Of a stretch of DNA of 64,000 nucleotides, positions 49,644-58,172 are shown piece by piece; positions within the stretch are counted from its first letter, which is position 1, and every line of letters starts with the position of its first letter. The translations under genes were made by a program, and so were the position numbers. Location of the stretch: contig NZ_CP147520.1 of NCBI RefSeq assembly GCF_037201975.1, positions 4,960,001-5,024,000 on the forward strand, written 5' to 3'. The notes below the pieces were generated by a model. The model did no database searches. It saw only the letters and a list, made by a program, of their open reading frames with translations, and was not told where the DNA came from. The DNA is from Streptomyces sp. TG1A-60. Its GTDB lineage: Bacteria; Actinomycetota; Actinomycetes; Streptomycetales; Streptomycetaceae.

Positions 49644-51103
49644 ATGACTATGTCCAAGATCATGCGTATGCGTAGCTTTCGATTCCTCGCGTCTTCGATC
49701 GGCGTCACCTGCGCGACGGCCCTGGCCGTTCCGGCGGCACTGCCGACGGCGGCCTCCGCGGCGACGCCGGTGGCCTCGACCTCCACGGCAGCCACGGCGC
49801 CCGCGCGGACCCGGGCCCACGTGAACCCGGTCGCACCCGCGCCCGGCAGCACCCAGTCGCTTCCTCTCGCCCTCCGTGGAACGGACCGAGGCATCGGTCC
49901 GTCCACCGTCGAGCAAGGCCTCGGAAAGCGGGACGTACGGTCGTTCTCGCTGGTCGGCGTCGTCTGGGACGACCCGGACGCCGAACTTCGGGGCAGCGTC
50001 CAGGTCCGCACGCGGGCGAAGGGCGCCGCCGGCTGGTCCGGCTGGCAGGACGTGGAGACGCACAACCACGCGCACGCGGCCGACCCGGACACCGCCGAGC
50101 GCGCCATGGGCCGGGTCCGCGGTTCCACGGCCCCGCTGTGGGTCGGCGAGTCGGACGGCGTCGAGGTGCGCGTACGCGCCGAGACCCGGGGCCGTACGGC
50201 CGCCCCGGGCGTCCAGACGCTCCCGGACGGCCTGCGCCTGGAACTGGTCGACCCCGGCTCCGGCGTCCCGGAGGGTGCGGCGCGTCCGGGAGCCGTGAGA
50301 GGAGTGCGGGCAGCGGCCGAACCCCCGCCCGTCGGCACCCCGGTGGACGCCCCCGGGCTGGGCGCGCTGACCGTGGAGTCGGCCGCCGCCTCCGCCGTCA
50401 ACGCCGATCTCGCGCCGCTCGGCGCCACCACGATCCCGGCGCTGTCGCGAAAGGAGACGGAGGAGCGGCTGGCCAACCTGGAGCCGGGGGTGAAGCCGTA
50501 CATCGGCCCGCGTCCGCGTATCGTCACGCGGCGCGGCTGGGGCGCCGACGAGAAGCTGCGCGAGCGCGACTTCCTCTACACCAAGCGGGTCGGGGTGGCC
50601 TTCGTGCACCACACGGCGTCGGGCAACAACTACAGCTGCGCGCAGGCGCCTTCCGTCATCCGCGGTATCTACCGCTACCACGTGGTGAGCAGCGGCTGGC
50701 GTGACATCGGCTACAACTTCCTCGTCGACAAGTGCGGAAACCTCTACGAGGGCCGCGCGGGTGGCGTCGCGAAGCCCGTCATGGGCGCCCACACCCTCGG
50801 TTTCAACACCAACAGCATGGGCATCGCGGTCCTCGGCAGCTTCACCGCCGCCAAGCCGGCCGGGGTGGCGGTCAAGGCGATCGCGCAACTCACCGCCTGG
50901 AAACTCGGTCTTTACGGAGCGAACCCGAAGGGCAAGACATATCTCACCTCGGGTGGTGGCAATCTCTACCAAAAAGGCAAGAAGGTACGACTGAACGTGA
51001 TCTCCGGCCACCGGGACGGGTTCGCGACCGAGTGCCCGGGGGGCGCCTTTACGGAAAGCTCGGCGCGGCACGATCGGAGGCCGCCCGCTATCAAGGCCGA
51101 TAG
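49644..51103 (+). pseudogene. Secreted PGRP-type N-acetylmuramoyl-L-alanine amidase, 3' end frameshifted
   Basis: Amidase_2/PGRP enzymes cut the bond between muramic acid and the stem peptide. From ATG 49644 (or 49650) the protein has a signal peptide (ends ASA), a long beta-rich region (about 40-260), and a C-terminal amidase domain. Zinc ligands lie in FVHHTASGNN, GAHTLGFNT and ISGHRDGFATECPG. Just after that Cys the frame breaks: one more G in the run 51038-51043 would give the expected RLYGKLGAARSEAARYQGR ending at TAG 51101-51103. As written, translation runs into a different tail and stops at 51119. Catalytic residues are upstream of the shift, so activity might survive; a lost base in the assembly is equally likely. 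Confidence 0.82.
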
Positions 51104-51368
51104 CGCGGCGACAGGGTGAGGGGGAGCCGGGGTCCGAGCACCCCGGCCAGAGACCAGTGACCGGCCGGAGGCCACCGCCAAACCCGCGGCACGGGCCGAG
51201 GGCACGCCCGCCGTGCCCTCGCCGTGCCCTCGCCGGGCCGCACGCCGACGTGTCTGTTCGCGCGTCGGCGGAGAACCGCACGGCCACGAAGGCGCCATGG
51301 AACGGTCTGCATACACTGGCCGGTCGAATGACAGTTCGGCCGGTCCCGGCAGGAAGCAGAGACGACAG

Positions 51369-52451
51369 GTGACAGAAGCGATCCTCCTGGTCGGCGGCAG
51401 AGGCACCCGGCTGCGCCCGCTCACGGTGCACACTCCCAAGCCCATGGTCCCGGCGGCCGGAGTCCCCTTCCTCACACACCAGCTGGCGAGAGCCAAGGCG
51501 GCCGGAGTGGACCACATAGTCCTCGCCACCTCCTATCTCGCGGAGGTCTTCGAACCCCACTTCGGCGACGGCTCGGCCCTCGGCCTCCACCTGGAGTACG
51601 TGACGGAGGAGGAGCCCCTCGGCACGGGCGGCGCGATCCGTAACGCCGCCTCACATCTCCACTCCGGCCCCGAGGAGCCGGTCCTCGTCTTCAACGGCGA
51701 CATCCTCACGGGCCTCGACATCCGCCGCCTGGTCGCCACGCACGGGACAACGGGCGCGGACATCTCACTGCACCTGACCCAGGTGACCGACCCACGCGCC
51801 TACGGCCTCGTCCCCACCGACGGGACGGGCCGCGTCCTGGCCTTCCTGGAGAAGCCCCAGACCCCCGAGGAGATCGTCACCGACCAGATCAACGCCGGCG
51901 CCTACGTCTTCCGCCGCTCGGTCATCGACACGATCCCCGCCGGCCGCCCGGTCTCGGTGGAACGCGAGACGTTCCCGGACCTGCTGGCAGCGGGCGCGCA
52001 CCTCCAGGGCATGGTCGACTCGACCTACTGGCTGGACCTCGGCACCCCGGCCGCCTTCGTCCGTGGCTCCGCGGACCTGGTCCTGGGCCGCGCCCCGTCC
52101 CCCGCCGTCCCCGGCCGCTGCGGCGACCGCCTCGTCCTTCCCACCGCCCGGGTCGCGGGCGACGCCAAGCTGACCGGCGGCACGGTGGTGGGGGAGGGCG
52201 CGTTCGTGGGTGAGGGCGCGCGGGTCTCCGGCAGCACGGTCCTGGCCGGCGCGGTCGTCGAACCCGGCGCCGTCATCACCGACTCCCTCATCGGCGCCCG
52301 TGCCCGCATCGGCCGGCGCTGCATCCTCACCGGCACCGTCGTCGGCGACGGCGCCGTCGTCGGCGCCGACAACGAACTCCGCACCGGCGTCCGCGTCTGG
52401 TGCGACGCCCGGATCCCCACGGGGGCGCTCCGCTTCTCGTCGGACCAGTAG
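51369..52451 (+). CDS. Sugar-nucleotide pyrophosphorylase (mannose-1-phosphate guanylyltransferase-like) with acyltransferase-type beta-helix
   Basis: The 360-residue protein has a nucleotidyltransferase Rossmann-like domain (ILLVGGRGTRLRPLTVHTPKPM; LEYVTEEEPLGTGGAI; VFNGDILTG; FLEKP; INAGAYVF; YWLDLGTP). A C-terminal left-handed beta-helix (about 260-345) of hexapeptide repeats follows (VVGEGAFVGEGARVSGSTVLAGAVVEPGAVI-type). The layout matches GDP-mannose pyrophosphorylases of actinobacteria, making GDP-mannose for glycans, although other NDP-sugars cannot be excluded. GTG 51369 has a GCAGAGACGACAG upstream region. Near the LCP and glycosyltransferase genes it would supply activated sugar. 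Confidence 0.88.
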   Translation: MTEAILLVGGRGTRLRPLTVHTPKPMVPAAGVPFLTHQLARAKAAGVDHIVLATSYLAEVFEPHFGDGSALGLHLEYVTEEEPLGTGGAIRNAASHLHSGPEEPVLVFNGDILTGLDIRRLVATHGTTGADISLHLTQVTDPRAYGLVPTDGTGRVLAFLEKPQTPEEIVTDQINAGAYVFRRSVIDTIPAGRPVSVERETFPDLLAAGAHLQGMVDSTYWLDLGTPAAFVRGSADLVLGRAPSPAVPGRCGDRLVLPTARVAGDAKLTGGTVVGEGAFVGEGARVSGSTVLAGAVVEPGAVITDSLIGARARIGRRCILTGTVVGDGAVVGADNELRTGVRVWCDARIPTGALRFSSDQ

Positions 52452-52508
52452 CGAAGGCCGCGCCCCCGTCCCGCCTTCGAGCTCGGATGGGTGGGGCCGT
52501 CCGGAGGG

Positions 52509-52561
52509 TGCGGGCGGGTTGTGGTCGCTCGCGCAGCTCCCCGCACCCCTTTCAGGGGGCA
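52509..52561 (+). repeat. Dispersed intergenic repeat, copy E
   Basis: Shares the core GTGGTCGCTCGCGCAGCTCC with copies B and C. Its right end CCCCT-TTC-AGGGG is a hairpin. It lies 60 bp downstream of the nucleotidyltransferase gene. Confidence 0.7.
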
Positions 52562-52699
52562 GCCCCTGCTCGTAGGGCTTGCAGAGAATTGACTTACTGG
52601 TCCTGAACTTGACTTCGCAGGCCAGTGCGCTACTCGCCCGCATGTTGTTCCTCTGCAGGCCCTTGAGGGGACGCCGTTGGCGGGGGTGGCGGGGGCGAC

Positions 52700-53698
52700 C
52701 TACAGCTTCCCGATGTCCCCACGCGTCATCCGGGGCGCCCGCCGGGCCGGCACCCGCCCCGACAACAGAATCAACCGAGCCGCCCGATGCCGCTGCCCCT
52801 CATACGGCTCCAGCAACGACAACATCGCCGCGTCGTCCGCGTCCCGGTTCCTCGCCAACGCGAACCCCACGATCCCCGGCAGATGCAGATCCCCCACGGT
52901 CACCGCATCCGCCGCCCCATGACTCCGCTGCACGGTCTCCGCCGACGTCCACGGCCCGATCCCCGACACCAACTCCAACCGAGCCCGCGCATCGGCCGGC
53001 GACATCGCCACGGCCTCCTCCAGCCGCCCGGTCACCCGCACCGCCCGCAGAATCGTCGACGCCCGCTTGTCGTCGACCCCGGCCCGATGCCACTCCCAGG
53101 ACGGAATCAGCGCCCACTCCCGCGCCGTCGGCATCACACACATCCGCCCCGGAGCGGGCCCCGGCGCCGACTCCCCGAACTTCCGTACGAGCAACCGCCA
53201 CGCCCGGTACGCCTCGTCCGTCGTGACCTTCTGCTCCAGCACTGACGGGATCAACGACTCCAGTACCAGCCCGGTCCGTGTCAGCCGCAGCCCCGGCCGC
53301 CGCCGCCAGGCCATCGCCACGACGCGATGCCGGGGTACGAACAGTCCAGGCTGGTCCAGGGCCCCGAGCATCGAGGGCAACCGATCGAGCAGCCACTCAC
53401 CCCCAGGCCCCCACGACTGAGCCTCGACGACCCCATCGCGCATCGCGACCCGAAGAGTCCCGGCACCCGCCGGCGTACGACTGGCCCGCCACACGGACCC
53501 GTCCGGCATGGCCCGGAACGTCGGATCCCCGGGCCCCCGCCGAAGCGGCCCCAGCACGAGCCCCAGATCGAGCGGCCCCTCCGGCGTCCAGGCCCGCCGG
53601 CCGGCCGCACCCACCTGCCGAGGCACCCCACCGGGCACGACGACCTGCCCACCTCGCACAGTCGTACGAGTGGGCCGCTGAACAAATCGTCCGGCCAC
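52700..53698 (-). CDS. DNA-3-methyladenine glycosylase, AlkA/HhH-GPD type
   Basis: AlkA-type glycosylases remove alkylated bases from DNA. The 332-residue protein has an N-terminal beta-rich region (about 1-145) and a helical HhH-GPD core. SVLEQKVTTDEAYRAWRLLV begins the core; the helix-hairpin-helix is LELVSGIGPWTSAETV; and the catalytic Asp follows in AVTVGDLHLPG. It lacks the iron-sulfur cysteines of Nth/MutY. ATG 53698 starts MAGRFVQRPTRTT. Downstream lies repeat copy E. It is a single-gene unit and no damage-response site was seen upstream. Confidence 0.88.
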   Translation of the reverse strand: MAGRFVQRPTRTTVRGGQVVVPGGVPRQVGAAGRRAWTPEGPLDLGLVLGPLRRGPGDPTFRAMPDGSVWRASRTPAGAGTLRVAMRDGVVEAQSWGPGGEWLLDRLPSMLGALDQPGLFVPRHRVVAMAWRRRPGLRLTRTGLVLESLIPSVLEQKVTTDEAYRAWRLLVRKFGESAPGPAPGRMCVMPTAREWALIPSWEWHRAGVDDKRASTILRAVRVTGRLEEAVAMSPADARARLELVSGIGPWTSAETVQRSHGAADAVTVGDLHLPGIVGFALARNRDADDAAMLSLLEPYEGQRHRAARLILLSGRVPARRAPRMTRGDIGKL

Positions 53699-53999
53699 GA
53701 TGAGGTCCTGGGGATCGATACGGTGCCCGTGAGAGCGGCGCTTGTGTGAGGGGTGCCCTGGTGAGGACGGTGCCTCATGAGCCTAGTGCCGCGGCGGGTG
53801 ACGTCTGCCCGTGAAGGAGCGGCGTCCGGTGCGTGTTCTCGGTGGGCCGGCCGGAAGGCGTCATCCGCCCGAAGGGCCTGGGCGTACTCGGGCTTTCGGC
53901 CGGTGCGGCGAGCGGGCGTGCCGGGCGTCGCGTCGGGGCGAACGTCGCCTGTCGCGGCACCAGGTGCCCCGGCAGGAGGCGTACGAGCCCCACATCACG
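53699..53999. other. Gene-free interval upstream of the glycosylase gene
   Basis: 300 bases between the divergent end of fbiB and the glycosylase start. I see no gene, strong terminator or operator; only a small palindrome GGCACC-A-GGTGCC at about 53954-53966. Confidence 0.55.
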
Positions 54000-55457
54000 T
54001 CACCGGACCTCGATGAACGCCCCGGCCTCTCGCGCCGCCCTGTCCGGAGGCGCCACCGCCGCGTGCCCCACCGCCACCGCCCCCATCGGATCCCACTCCT
54101 CCGGCAGCCCCAGCACCCCTCGTACGACATCCCGGCAGAACATCGTCGACGACACCCACGCCGATCCCAGCCGCTCCCCGGCCAGTGCGACGAGGAAGTT
54201 CTGCACCCCGGCCCCGGCGGCGACGACGAACATCTCCCGCTCGGCGGCATCCCGCCGAGCGTCCCCGTAGAAGTGCGCCCCGTCCATCACCAGACACGGC
54301 ACGACCAGATACGGCGCGTTGCGCAACACGTCGCCGCGTCGCACTCGCTTCGCGACGGACTCCTCGCTCTTGCCGTCCCGCCGCAGGTCCGCGATCCACG
54401 CGTCCCGCATGGCGTCGAGCAGCCGTACCCGCGACTCCTCCGACTCCAGCAGCACGAACCGCCACGGCGTCGTGTGATGCGGCGCCGGCGCGGTCACGGC
54501 GGCGGCCACGGCCCGCCGTACCGCCCCGGGGTCGACCGGCTCGTCCGTGAACGCCCGTACGGTACGCCGCTGGGTCACCGCCAGCCGGACGGCCTCGGAG
54601 GTGCCGAGCCGGAACATGTCGTCCCGCGCGCCCCGGACCAGGGCCCGCGTCCCCTCGCCGTCGTCCTCGGCCACGACATGCCCGAGCCCGCGTACGACGG
54701 CGACGGGCAGCCCGGCGGCCTTGCCCTTCACCAGGTCACCGGCGGCGGCCAACTCGTCGGCGGTGGCGACGACGGTCGCGCTGAGCGGGTTGCCGTGCGC
54801 GTCGGTGCCGCCCCGCAGGTCGTCGAGGACCCGCACCCCGGCCGCCCCGACGGCGACGTCCGTCAGCCCGCTGCGCCAGGGCCGCCCGAACGTGTCGGTG
54901 ACGACGACCCCGACCTCGACCCCGAGCGCGTCCCTGATGCCGTCCCGGATCGCGCGCGCGGAGGCGTCGGGGTCCTCGGGCAGCAACAGCACGGTTCCGG
55001 AGGGGGTGTTGGAGGCGTCGACGCCGGCGGCGGCCATCACGAGCCCCTGCCGGTTCTCGACGATCCGCAGCGCTCCGCGCCGGGCCACGACCCGCACGGT
55101 CTCGGCGTCGATCGCGGCCTCCCGGTCGACGGCCTCGACGGCCCGCCCCTCCGCCTTGGACACGATCTTGGAGGTGACGAGCAACACGTCCCCGTCGATC
55201 AGCCCCGGCTCGGCCGCGGCGACGAGCTTCGCGAGGTCGTCACCCTCCCGCACCTCGGGAATGCCGGCCGGCGCCCAGACCCGATAGCCGGGGCCGGGCT
55301 CGCCACCCGGCCCCGACCCGGCGGCAGCCGACGCGCCCTCGCGGGCGTCCCGTGTGCCGGCGAGGCCGTCGACCGTGCTCCCCCGCTCCTCGGCAGCCCC
55401 GCCCGCCGCACCCCCCGTACCGACGGCCCCGGCCGCTCCGGAGAACTCCCCGCTCAA
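54000..55457 (-). CDS. fbiB: Bifunctional F420-0:gamma-glutamyl ligase / dehydro-F420-0 reductase
   Basis: FbiB completes coenzyme F420: the N-terminal domain adds glutamates to F420-0 and the C-terminal FMN domain reduces dehydro-F420-0. The 485-residue protein starts at TTG 55457, overlapping the fbiA stop (TTGA) and preceded by GGGGAG. After a low-complexity leader of about 50 residues, the ligase domain shows [28 protein letters not shown] and [15 protein letters not shown]. From about residue 320 the nitroreductase domain begins ([20 protein letters not shown]) and ends with [13 protein letters not shown]. Both domains are complete. Translation is coupled to fbiA. Confidence 0.93.
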   Translation of the reverse strand: MSGEFSGAAGAVGTGGAAGGAAEERGSTVDGLAGTRDAREGASAAAGSGPGGEPGPGYRVWAPAGIPEVREGDDLAKLVAAAEPGLIDGDVLLVTSKIVSKAEGRAVEAVDREAAIDAETVRVVARRGALRIVENRQGLVMAAAGVDASNTPSGTVLLLPEDPDASARAIRDGIRDALGVEVGVVVTDTFGRPWRSGLTDVAVGAAGVRVLDDLRGGTDAHGNPLSATVVATADELAAAGDLVKGKAAGLPVAVVRGLGHVVAEDDGEGTRALVRGARDDMFRLGTSEAVRLAVTQRRTVRAFTDEPVDPGAVRRAVAAAVTAPAPHHTTPWRFVLLESEESRVRLLDAMRDAWIADLRRDGKSEESVAKRVRRGDVLRNAPYLVVPCLVMDGAHFYGDARRDAAEREMFVVAAGAGVQNFLVALAGERLGSAWVSSTMFCRDVVRGVLGLPEEWDPMGAVAVGHAAVAPPDRAAREAGAFIEVR

Positions 55458-56413
55458 GCTCCCCGCACCTCCTCCGCCAGCGCCAGCGCCTCGTGGGCCA
55501 TCGCGGTCGTCGCGTCCAGGCCGGTCATCATCAGCGGCACGGCCCGGCACCGGATGCCCGCGGTCTCGACGCGCTCGACGGTGCCCGCGTCGACGGTGTC
55601 GACGAGCCAGCCGTCGAGGAGCCCGGAACCGTAGTGCTCGGCGACGGCCGCCGCCGTGGACTCGACGCCGACGGCGGCGAGGACCTTGTCGGCCATACCG
55701 CGCACGGGCGCGTCGCCGACGATGGGGGAGAGGCCGACGACCGGCACCCCGGCCTCGGCGATGGCCTCCCGGATGCCGGGCACGGCGAGGATGGTGCCGA
55801 CGGAGACGACGGGGTTGGACGGCGGGAAGAGGATCACATCCGCCTCGGCGATGGCCTCCAGGACCCCGGGCGCCGGCTTCGCCTGCTCGGCGCCGACCGG
55901 CACGATCGCCTCGGCCGGTACGGAAGCCCGCAGCCGCACCCAGTACTCCTGGAAGTGGATCGCCCTGCGCTGACCGTCCTGCTCCACGGCGACATGCGTC
56001 TCGACGCGGTCGTCGGTCATGGGAATCAGGCGTACCCCCGGCTTCCACCGGTCGCACAGCGCCTCGGTGACCGCGCTCAGCGGATACCCGGCGCCGGTCA
56101 TCTGGGTCCGCACGATGTGCGTGGCGAAGTCCCGGTCGCCGAGCCCGAACCACTCGGGCCCGACGCCGTACGCCGCGAGCTCCTCCTTGAGATGGAAGGT
56201 CTCGTCGGCCCGGCCCCAGCCCTGCTCCTCGTCGATGCCGCCGCCGAGCGTGTACATCACCGTGTCGAGGTCCGGGCAGACCTTCAGCCCGAAGAGGTGG
56301 ATGTCGTCCCCGGTGTTGCCGATGACCGTGATGTCCGCGTCCGGCACGGCCCGCTTCAGACCGCGCAGGAACCGGGCACCACCGATGCCGCCTGCCAGAA
56401 CCACAATGCGCAT
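55454..56413 (-). CDS. fbiA: 2-phospho-L-lactate/phosphoenolpyruvate transferase of F420 biosynthesis
   Basis: FbiA (CofD) joins the phospho-lactyl or phospho-enolpyruvyl group from the activated GPP donor to Fo, giving (dehydro-)F420-0. The 319-residue protein has the family start [19 protein letters not shown], the substrate loop [31 protein letters not shown] and [13 protein letters not shown], with the overall length expected. ATG 56413 is the natural start. The stop overlaps the fbiB TTG. It is about 95 bp downstream of the cysteine dioxygenase gene on the same strand, so read-through is possible, but no functional link is evident. Confidence 0.95.
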   Translation of the reverse strand: MRIVVLAGGIGGARFLRGLKRAVPDADITVIGNTGDDIHLFGLKVCPDLDTVMYTLGGGIDEEQGWGRADETFHLKEELAAYGVGPEWFGLGDRDFATHIVRTQMTGAGYPLSAVTEALCDRWKPGVRLIPMTDDRVETHVAVEQDGQRRAIHFQEYWVRLRASVPAEAIVPVGAEQAKPAPGVLEAIAEADVILFPPSNPVVSVGTILAVPGIREAIAEAGVPVVGLSPIVGDAPVRGMADKVLAAVGVESTAAAVAEHYGSGLLDGWLVDTVDAGTVERVETAGIRCRAVPLMMTGLDATTAMAHEALALAEEVRGA

Positions 56414-56507
56414 GGAAACAGTGTGTCAGCCGTCAGGCTGACTCGTTGAGGGGTGGTGGTCGGGTGACGGGTGGGACAGTCCCGCAGGCGGGTACGACAA
56501 CGGGTCG

Positions 56508-57005
56508 TCAGGCCGTGACGGCCGCCGCCCCCGTGGCGCAGGCCTTCGTGTGCATCGGCATGTCCGTCAGACCGGGGTAGTAGACGTGCAGGCTGACGGC
56601 CGGCTCCAGGGTGTCGTTGACGACCTCGTGCGCGTAGCCCGGCGCGAACACCCGCTGAGCGCCGGCGCCGAGGACCCGCGTGCCCCGGTCGGTGCGCTCG
56701 GTCAGCGTGCCGTCCAGCACGGTGAGCACGCCGGAGGAGCCCCCGTGGTCGTGCGGCCCGGTGCCCTGGCCCGGCACCCAGGACAACAGCCACACCTCGT
56801 AGCCGGGGCCGGTCCGCAGCCGGTGGTACCAGCGGGTCGTCGCGTCGTACTCGACGAGGTGCTCCCACTGGGAGCGGTCCTCGGCGACGGCACGGGCCAG
56901 CCCGGCGAACTCGGCCACGGTGAGCGGGTGTTGGCGCGGCGCCTGGAGGAGGTGGGGTACTTCGAGAAGGTCGCCGGCGATCTGGAGGTCGCTGTCGCTG
57001 TTCAT
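56508..57005 (-). CDS. Cysteine dioxygenase (cupin)
   Basis: The iron enzyme oxidises L-cysteine to cysteine sulfinate, removing excess cysteine. The 165-residue protein has the cupin ligands H85 and H87 in GTGPHDHGGSSG and H126 in YAHEVVND, and a Trp/Tyr-rich core (WYHRLRTGPGYEVWLLSW) typical of bacterial type I thiol dioxygenases. 3-Mercaptopropionate dioxygenase is an alternative substrate assignment. ATG 57005 lies behind GAGGA at long spacing. About 157 bp upstream on the same strand ends a short reading frame rich in Cys codons, so expression is probably tuned to cysteine supply, which would also support cysteine as substrate. Confidence 0.9.
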   Translation of the reverse strand: MNSDSDLQIAGDLLEVPHLLQAPRQHPLTVAEFAGLARAVAEDRSQWEHLVEYDATTRWYHRLRTGPGYEVWLLSWVPGQGTGPHDHGGSSGVLTVLDGTLTERTDRGTRVLGAGAQRVFAPGYAHEVVNDTLEPAVSLHVYYPGLTDMPMHTKACATGAAAVTA

Positions 57006-57161
57006 GAAGGGGGTGGTCCTCGACGGAGAGTGCGTGCGGGATGGCCGGATGTCGCGAGCCGGCCGCCCGGATCAACGGACGGAACGGGTGCCCGGTTGCG
57101 GGCGGAAGGGGAACGGCAGCCGAGCCGGGACGGGCTCAGTGGCAGCCGGAGCGCGCGTGGC

Positions 57162-57254
57162 TCAACAGCTGGAACAGCAACAGCGACAGCTACAGCGAGC
57201 AGCACCGAGGGACCCGGCGGAGCGGGCCGAGGCGAGTGCCAAGTTCGCGAGCAT
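57162..57254 (-). CDS. Putative cysteine-rich leader peptide (30 codons)
   Basis: On the minus strand ATG 57254 opens a 30-codon frame, MLANLALASARS..., whose last ten codons read CSCRCCCSSC before TGA: six Cys codons, five of them TGT, which is rare in this GC-rich genome. It ends 157 bp before cysteine dioxygenase. TTGACA lies at 57290-57285 and a -10-like TGTCCT at 57267-57262, so the ATG falls at the expected transcription start and the message would be leaderless. An in-frame GTG at 57260 is possible. Short polycysteine leaders that respond to cysteine are established in mycobacteria. Stalling at the Cys tract when charged Cys-tRNA is scarce would signal to the downstream gene; the mechanism here is inferred. 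Confidence 0.72.
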   Translation of the reverse strand: MLANLALASARSAGSLGAARCSCRCCCSSC

Positions 57255-57261
57255 GCCCACA

Positions 57262-57290
57262 AGGACACCGGCTCACACCTCCGCTGTCAA
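57262..57290 (-). promoter_or_regulatory. Promoter of the leader peptide and cysteine dioxygenase
   Basis: A consensus -35 TTGACA (57290-57285), a 17-bp spacer and TGTCCT (57267-57262) lie on the minus strand, with seven bases to ATG 57254. The -10 matches the TANNNT consensus poorly at its second base, but the spacing is ideal. Confidence 0.55.
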
Positions 57291-57620
57291 CTTCACGTCC
57301 GGTATGTGGATGCCGTTTCACCTCTTCCGGTGCATCCGCGTGATGAAAGGTTTGTGCCGGGGGTGTCCGGGAGACATGGCGCACAACCGGGCACACCACC
57401 GGCTCGCGTCGATGGAGGGCCGTCGGCTCCCCGGAGCGAGTCGGCTCGAACGAGCCGGAACGAGATCGAACTCCTGGGCGTCCTTTGTCGTAGGGAAGGG
57501 AGCACCCACCCGGAACCCCCGTCGGCCGCCGGGCCGCTGTCAGGTTTATGCCGATTTGAACACTTTCCGCATAGCCTTGGTTCCGCAGAGTGAATAAGGG
57601 GCTCAATAGCAGATCTCGGC
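57291..57620. other. Divergent interval between cysteine dioxygenase and whiB
   Basis: About 330 bases with no gene I can support. The right part is AT-richer (57540-57620) and may hold an additional whiB promoter; the left part has minus-strand open frames without codon bias. Confidence 0.5.
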
Positions 57621-57650
57621 TTGACTCGCCCGTAGCAGCACACTTGTAAT
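57621..57650 (+). promoter_or_regulatory. whiB promoter
   Basis: TTGACT (57621-57626) and TGTAAT (57645-57650) are separated by 18 bp, a near-consensus vegetative promoter. The start point would be near 57657, leaving a leader of about 65 bases. A GTGTC word at 57658-57662 (complement GACAC, the core bound by WhiA) overlaps the start point. Confidence 0.6.
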
Positions 57651-57723
57651 TTCACTCGTGTCGTTCAGCCGAAATCGGTAACGGCCGCACGACGGGGACG
57701 CGAAAGACGGACGAGGGGCGCAG

Positions 57724-57987
57724 ATGACCGAGCTCGTGCAGCAACTGCTGGTCGACGACGCGGACGAGGAACTCGGCTGGCAGGAGCGCGCACTGTGCGC
57801 CCAGACCGATCCCGAGTCCTTCTTCCCCGAGAAGGGCGGCTCGACCCGCGAGGCCAAGAAGGTCTGCCTCGCCTGCGAGGTCCGCTCCGAATGCCTTGAG
57901 TACGCCCTCGCCAACGACGAGCGGTTCGGTATCTGGGGCGGTCTGTCGGAGCGCGAGCGCCGCCGCCTCAAGAAGGCGGCGGTCTGA
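57724..57987 (+). CDS. whiB: Iron-sulfur sporulation regulator WhiB
   Basis: WhiB binds a [4Fe-4S] cluster through four cysteines and works with WhiA to switch sporulating hyphae from growth to septation. The 87-residue protein has C25, C48, C51 and C57 (RALCAQTD, KKVCLACEVRSECLEY), the GIWGG turn in RFGIWGGLSERERRRLKK and a basic C-terminus; as far as I recall it matches S. coelicolor WhiB throughout. ATG 57724 follows GAGGGGCGCAG. It stands alone with its own promoter at 57621-57650 and no terminator of note downstream. Confidence 0.97.
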   Translation: MTELVQQLLVDDADEELGWQERALCAQTDPESFFPEKGGSTREAKKVCLACEVRSECLEYALANDERFGIWGGLSERERRRLKKAAV

Positions 57988-58047
57988 CCCCCCGTCGCGG
58001 AACAGTCGAACTGGGCAACCGGACGCGTACGGCCCGTCGCAACCGGG

Positions 58048-58082
58048 TTATCCACAGGCGGCGGGCTGTGATCTTGTCCAGC
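58048..58082 (+). promoter_or_regulatory. DnaA-box-like pair between whiB and the glycosyltransferase gene
   Basis: TTATCCACA (58048-58056) is an exact match to the bacterial DnaA-box consensus. TTGTCCAGC (58074-58082) matches the Streptomyces form TTGTCCACA at seven of nine bases. Only two boxes are present, so this is not an origin; they could contribute to regulation or be chance. Confidence 0.3.
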
Positions 58083-58172
58083 CGTTAGTGTGGGGCTCCG
58101 TCCGAGACGTCCCGATGCCCTCAGCGGGCGCGGACGTCCACCGCAGTCCATCGAACCGGGGCCCGTACCTCG

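Noticed and set aside
57318..57509. 63-codon minus-strand frame upstream of the Cys leader
   Set aside because: Codon use does not show the genome's third-position bias, and there is no start signal. The much shorter Cys-rich frame explains the region better.
58048..58056. Replication origin suggested by a perfect DnaA box
   Set aside because: There is only one perfect and one weak box, with no dnaA/dnaN genes or box cluster.
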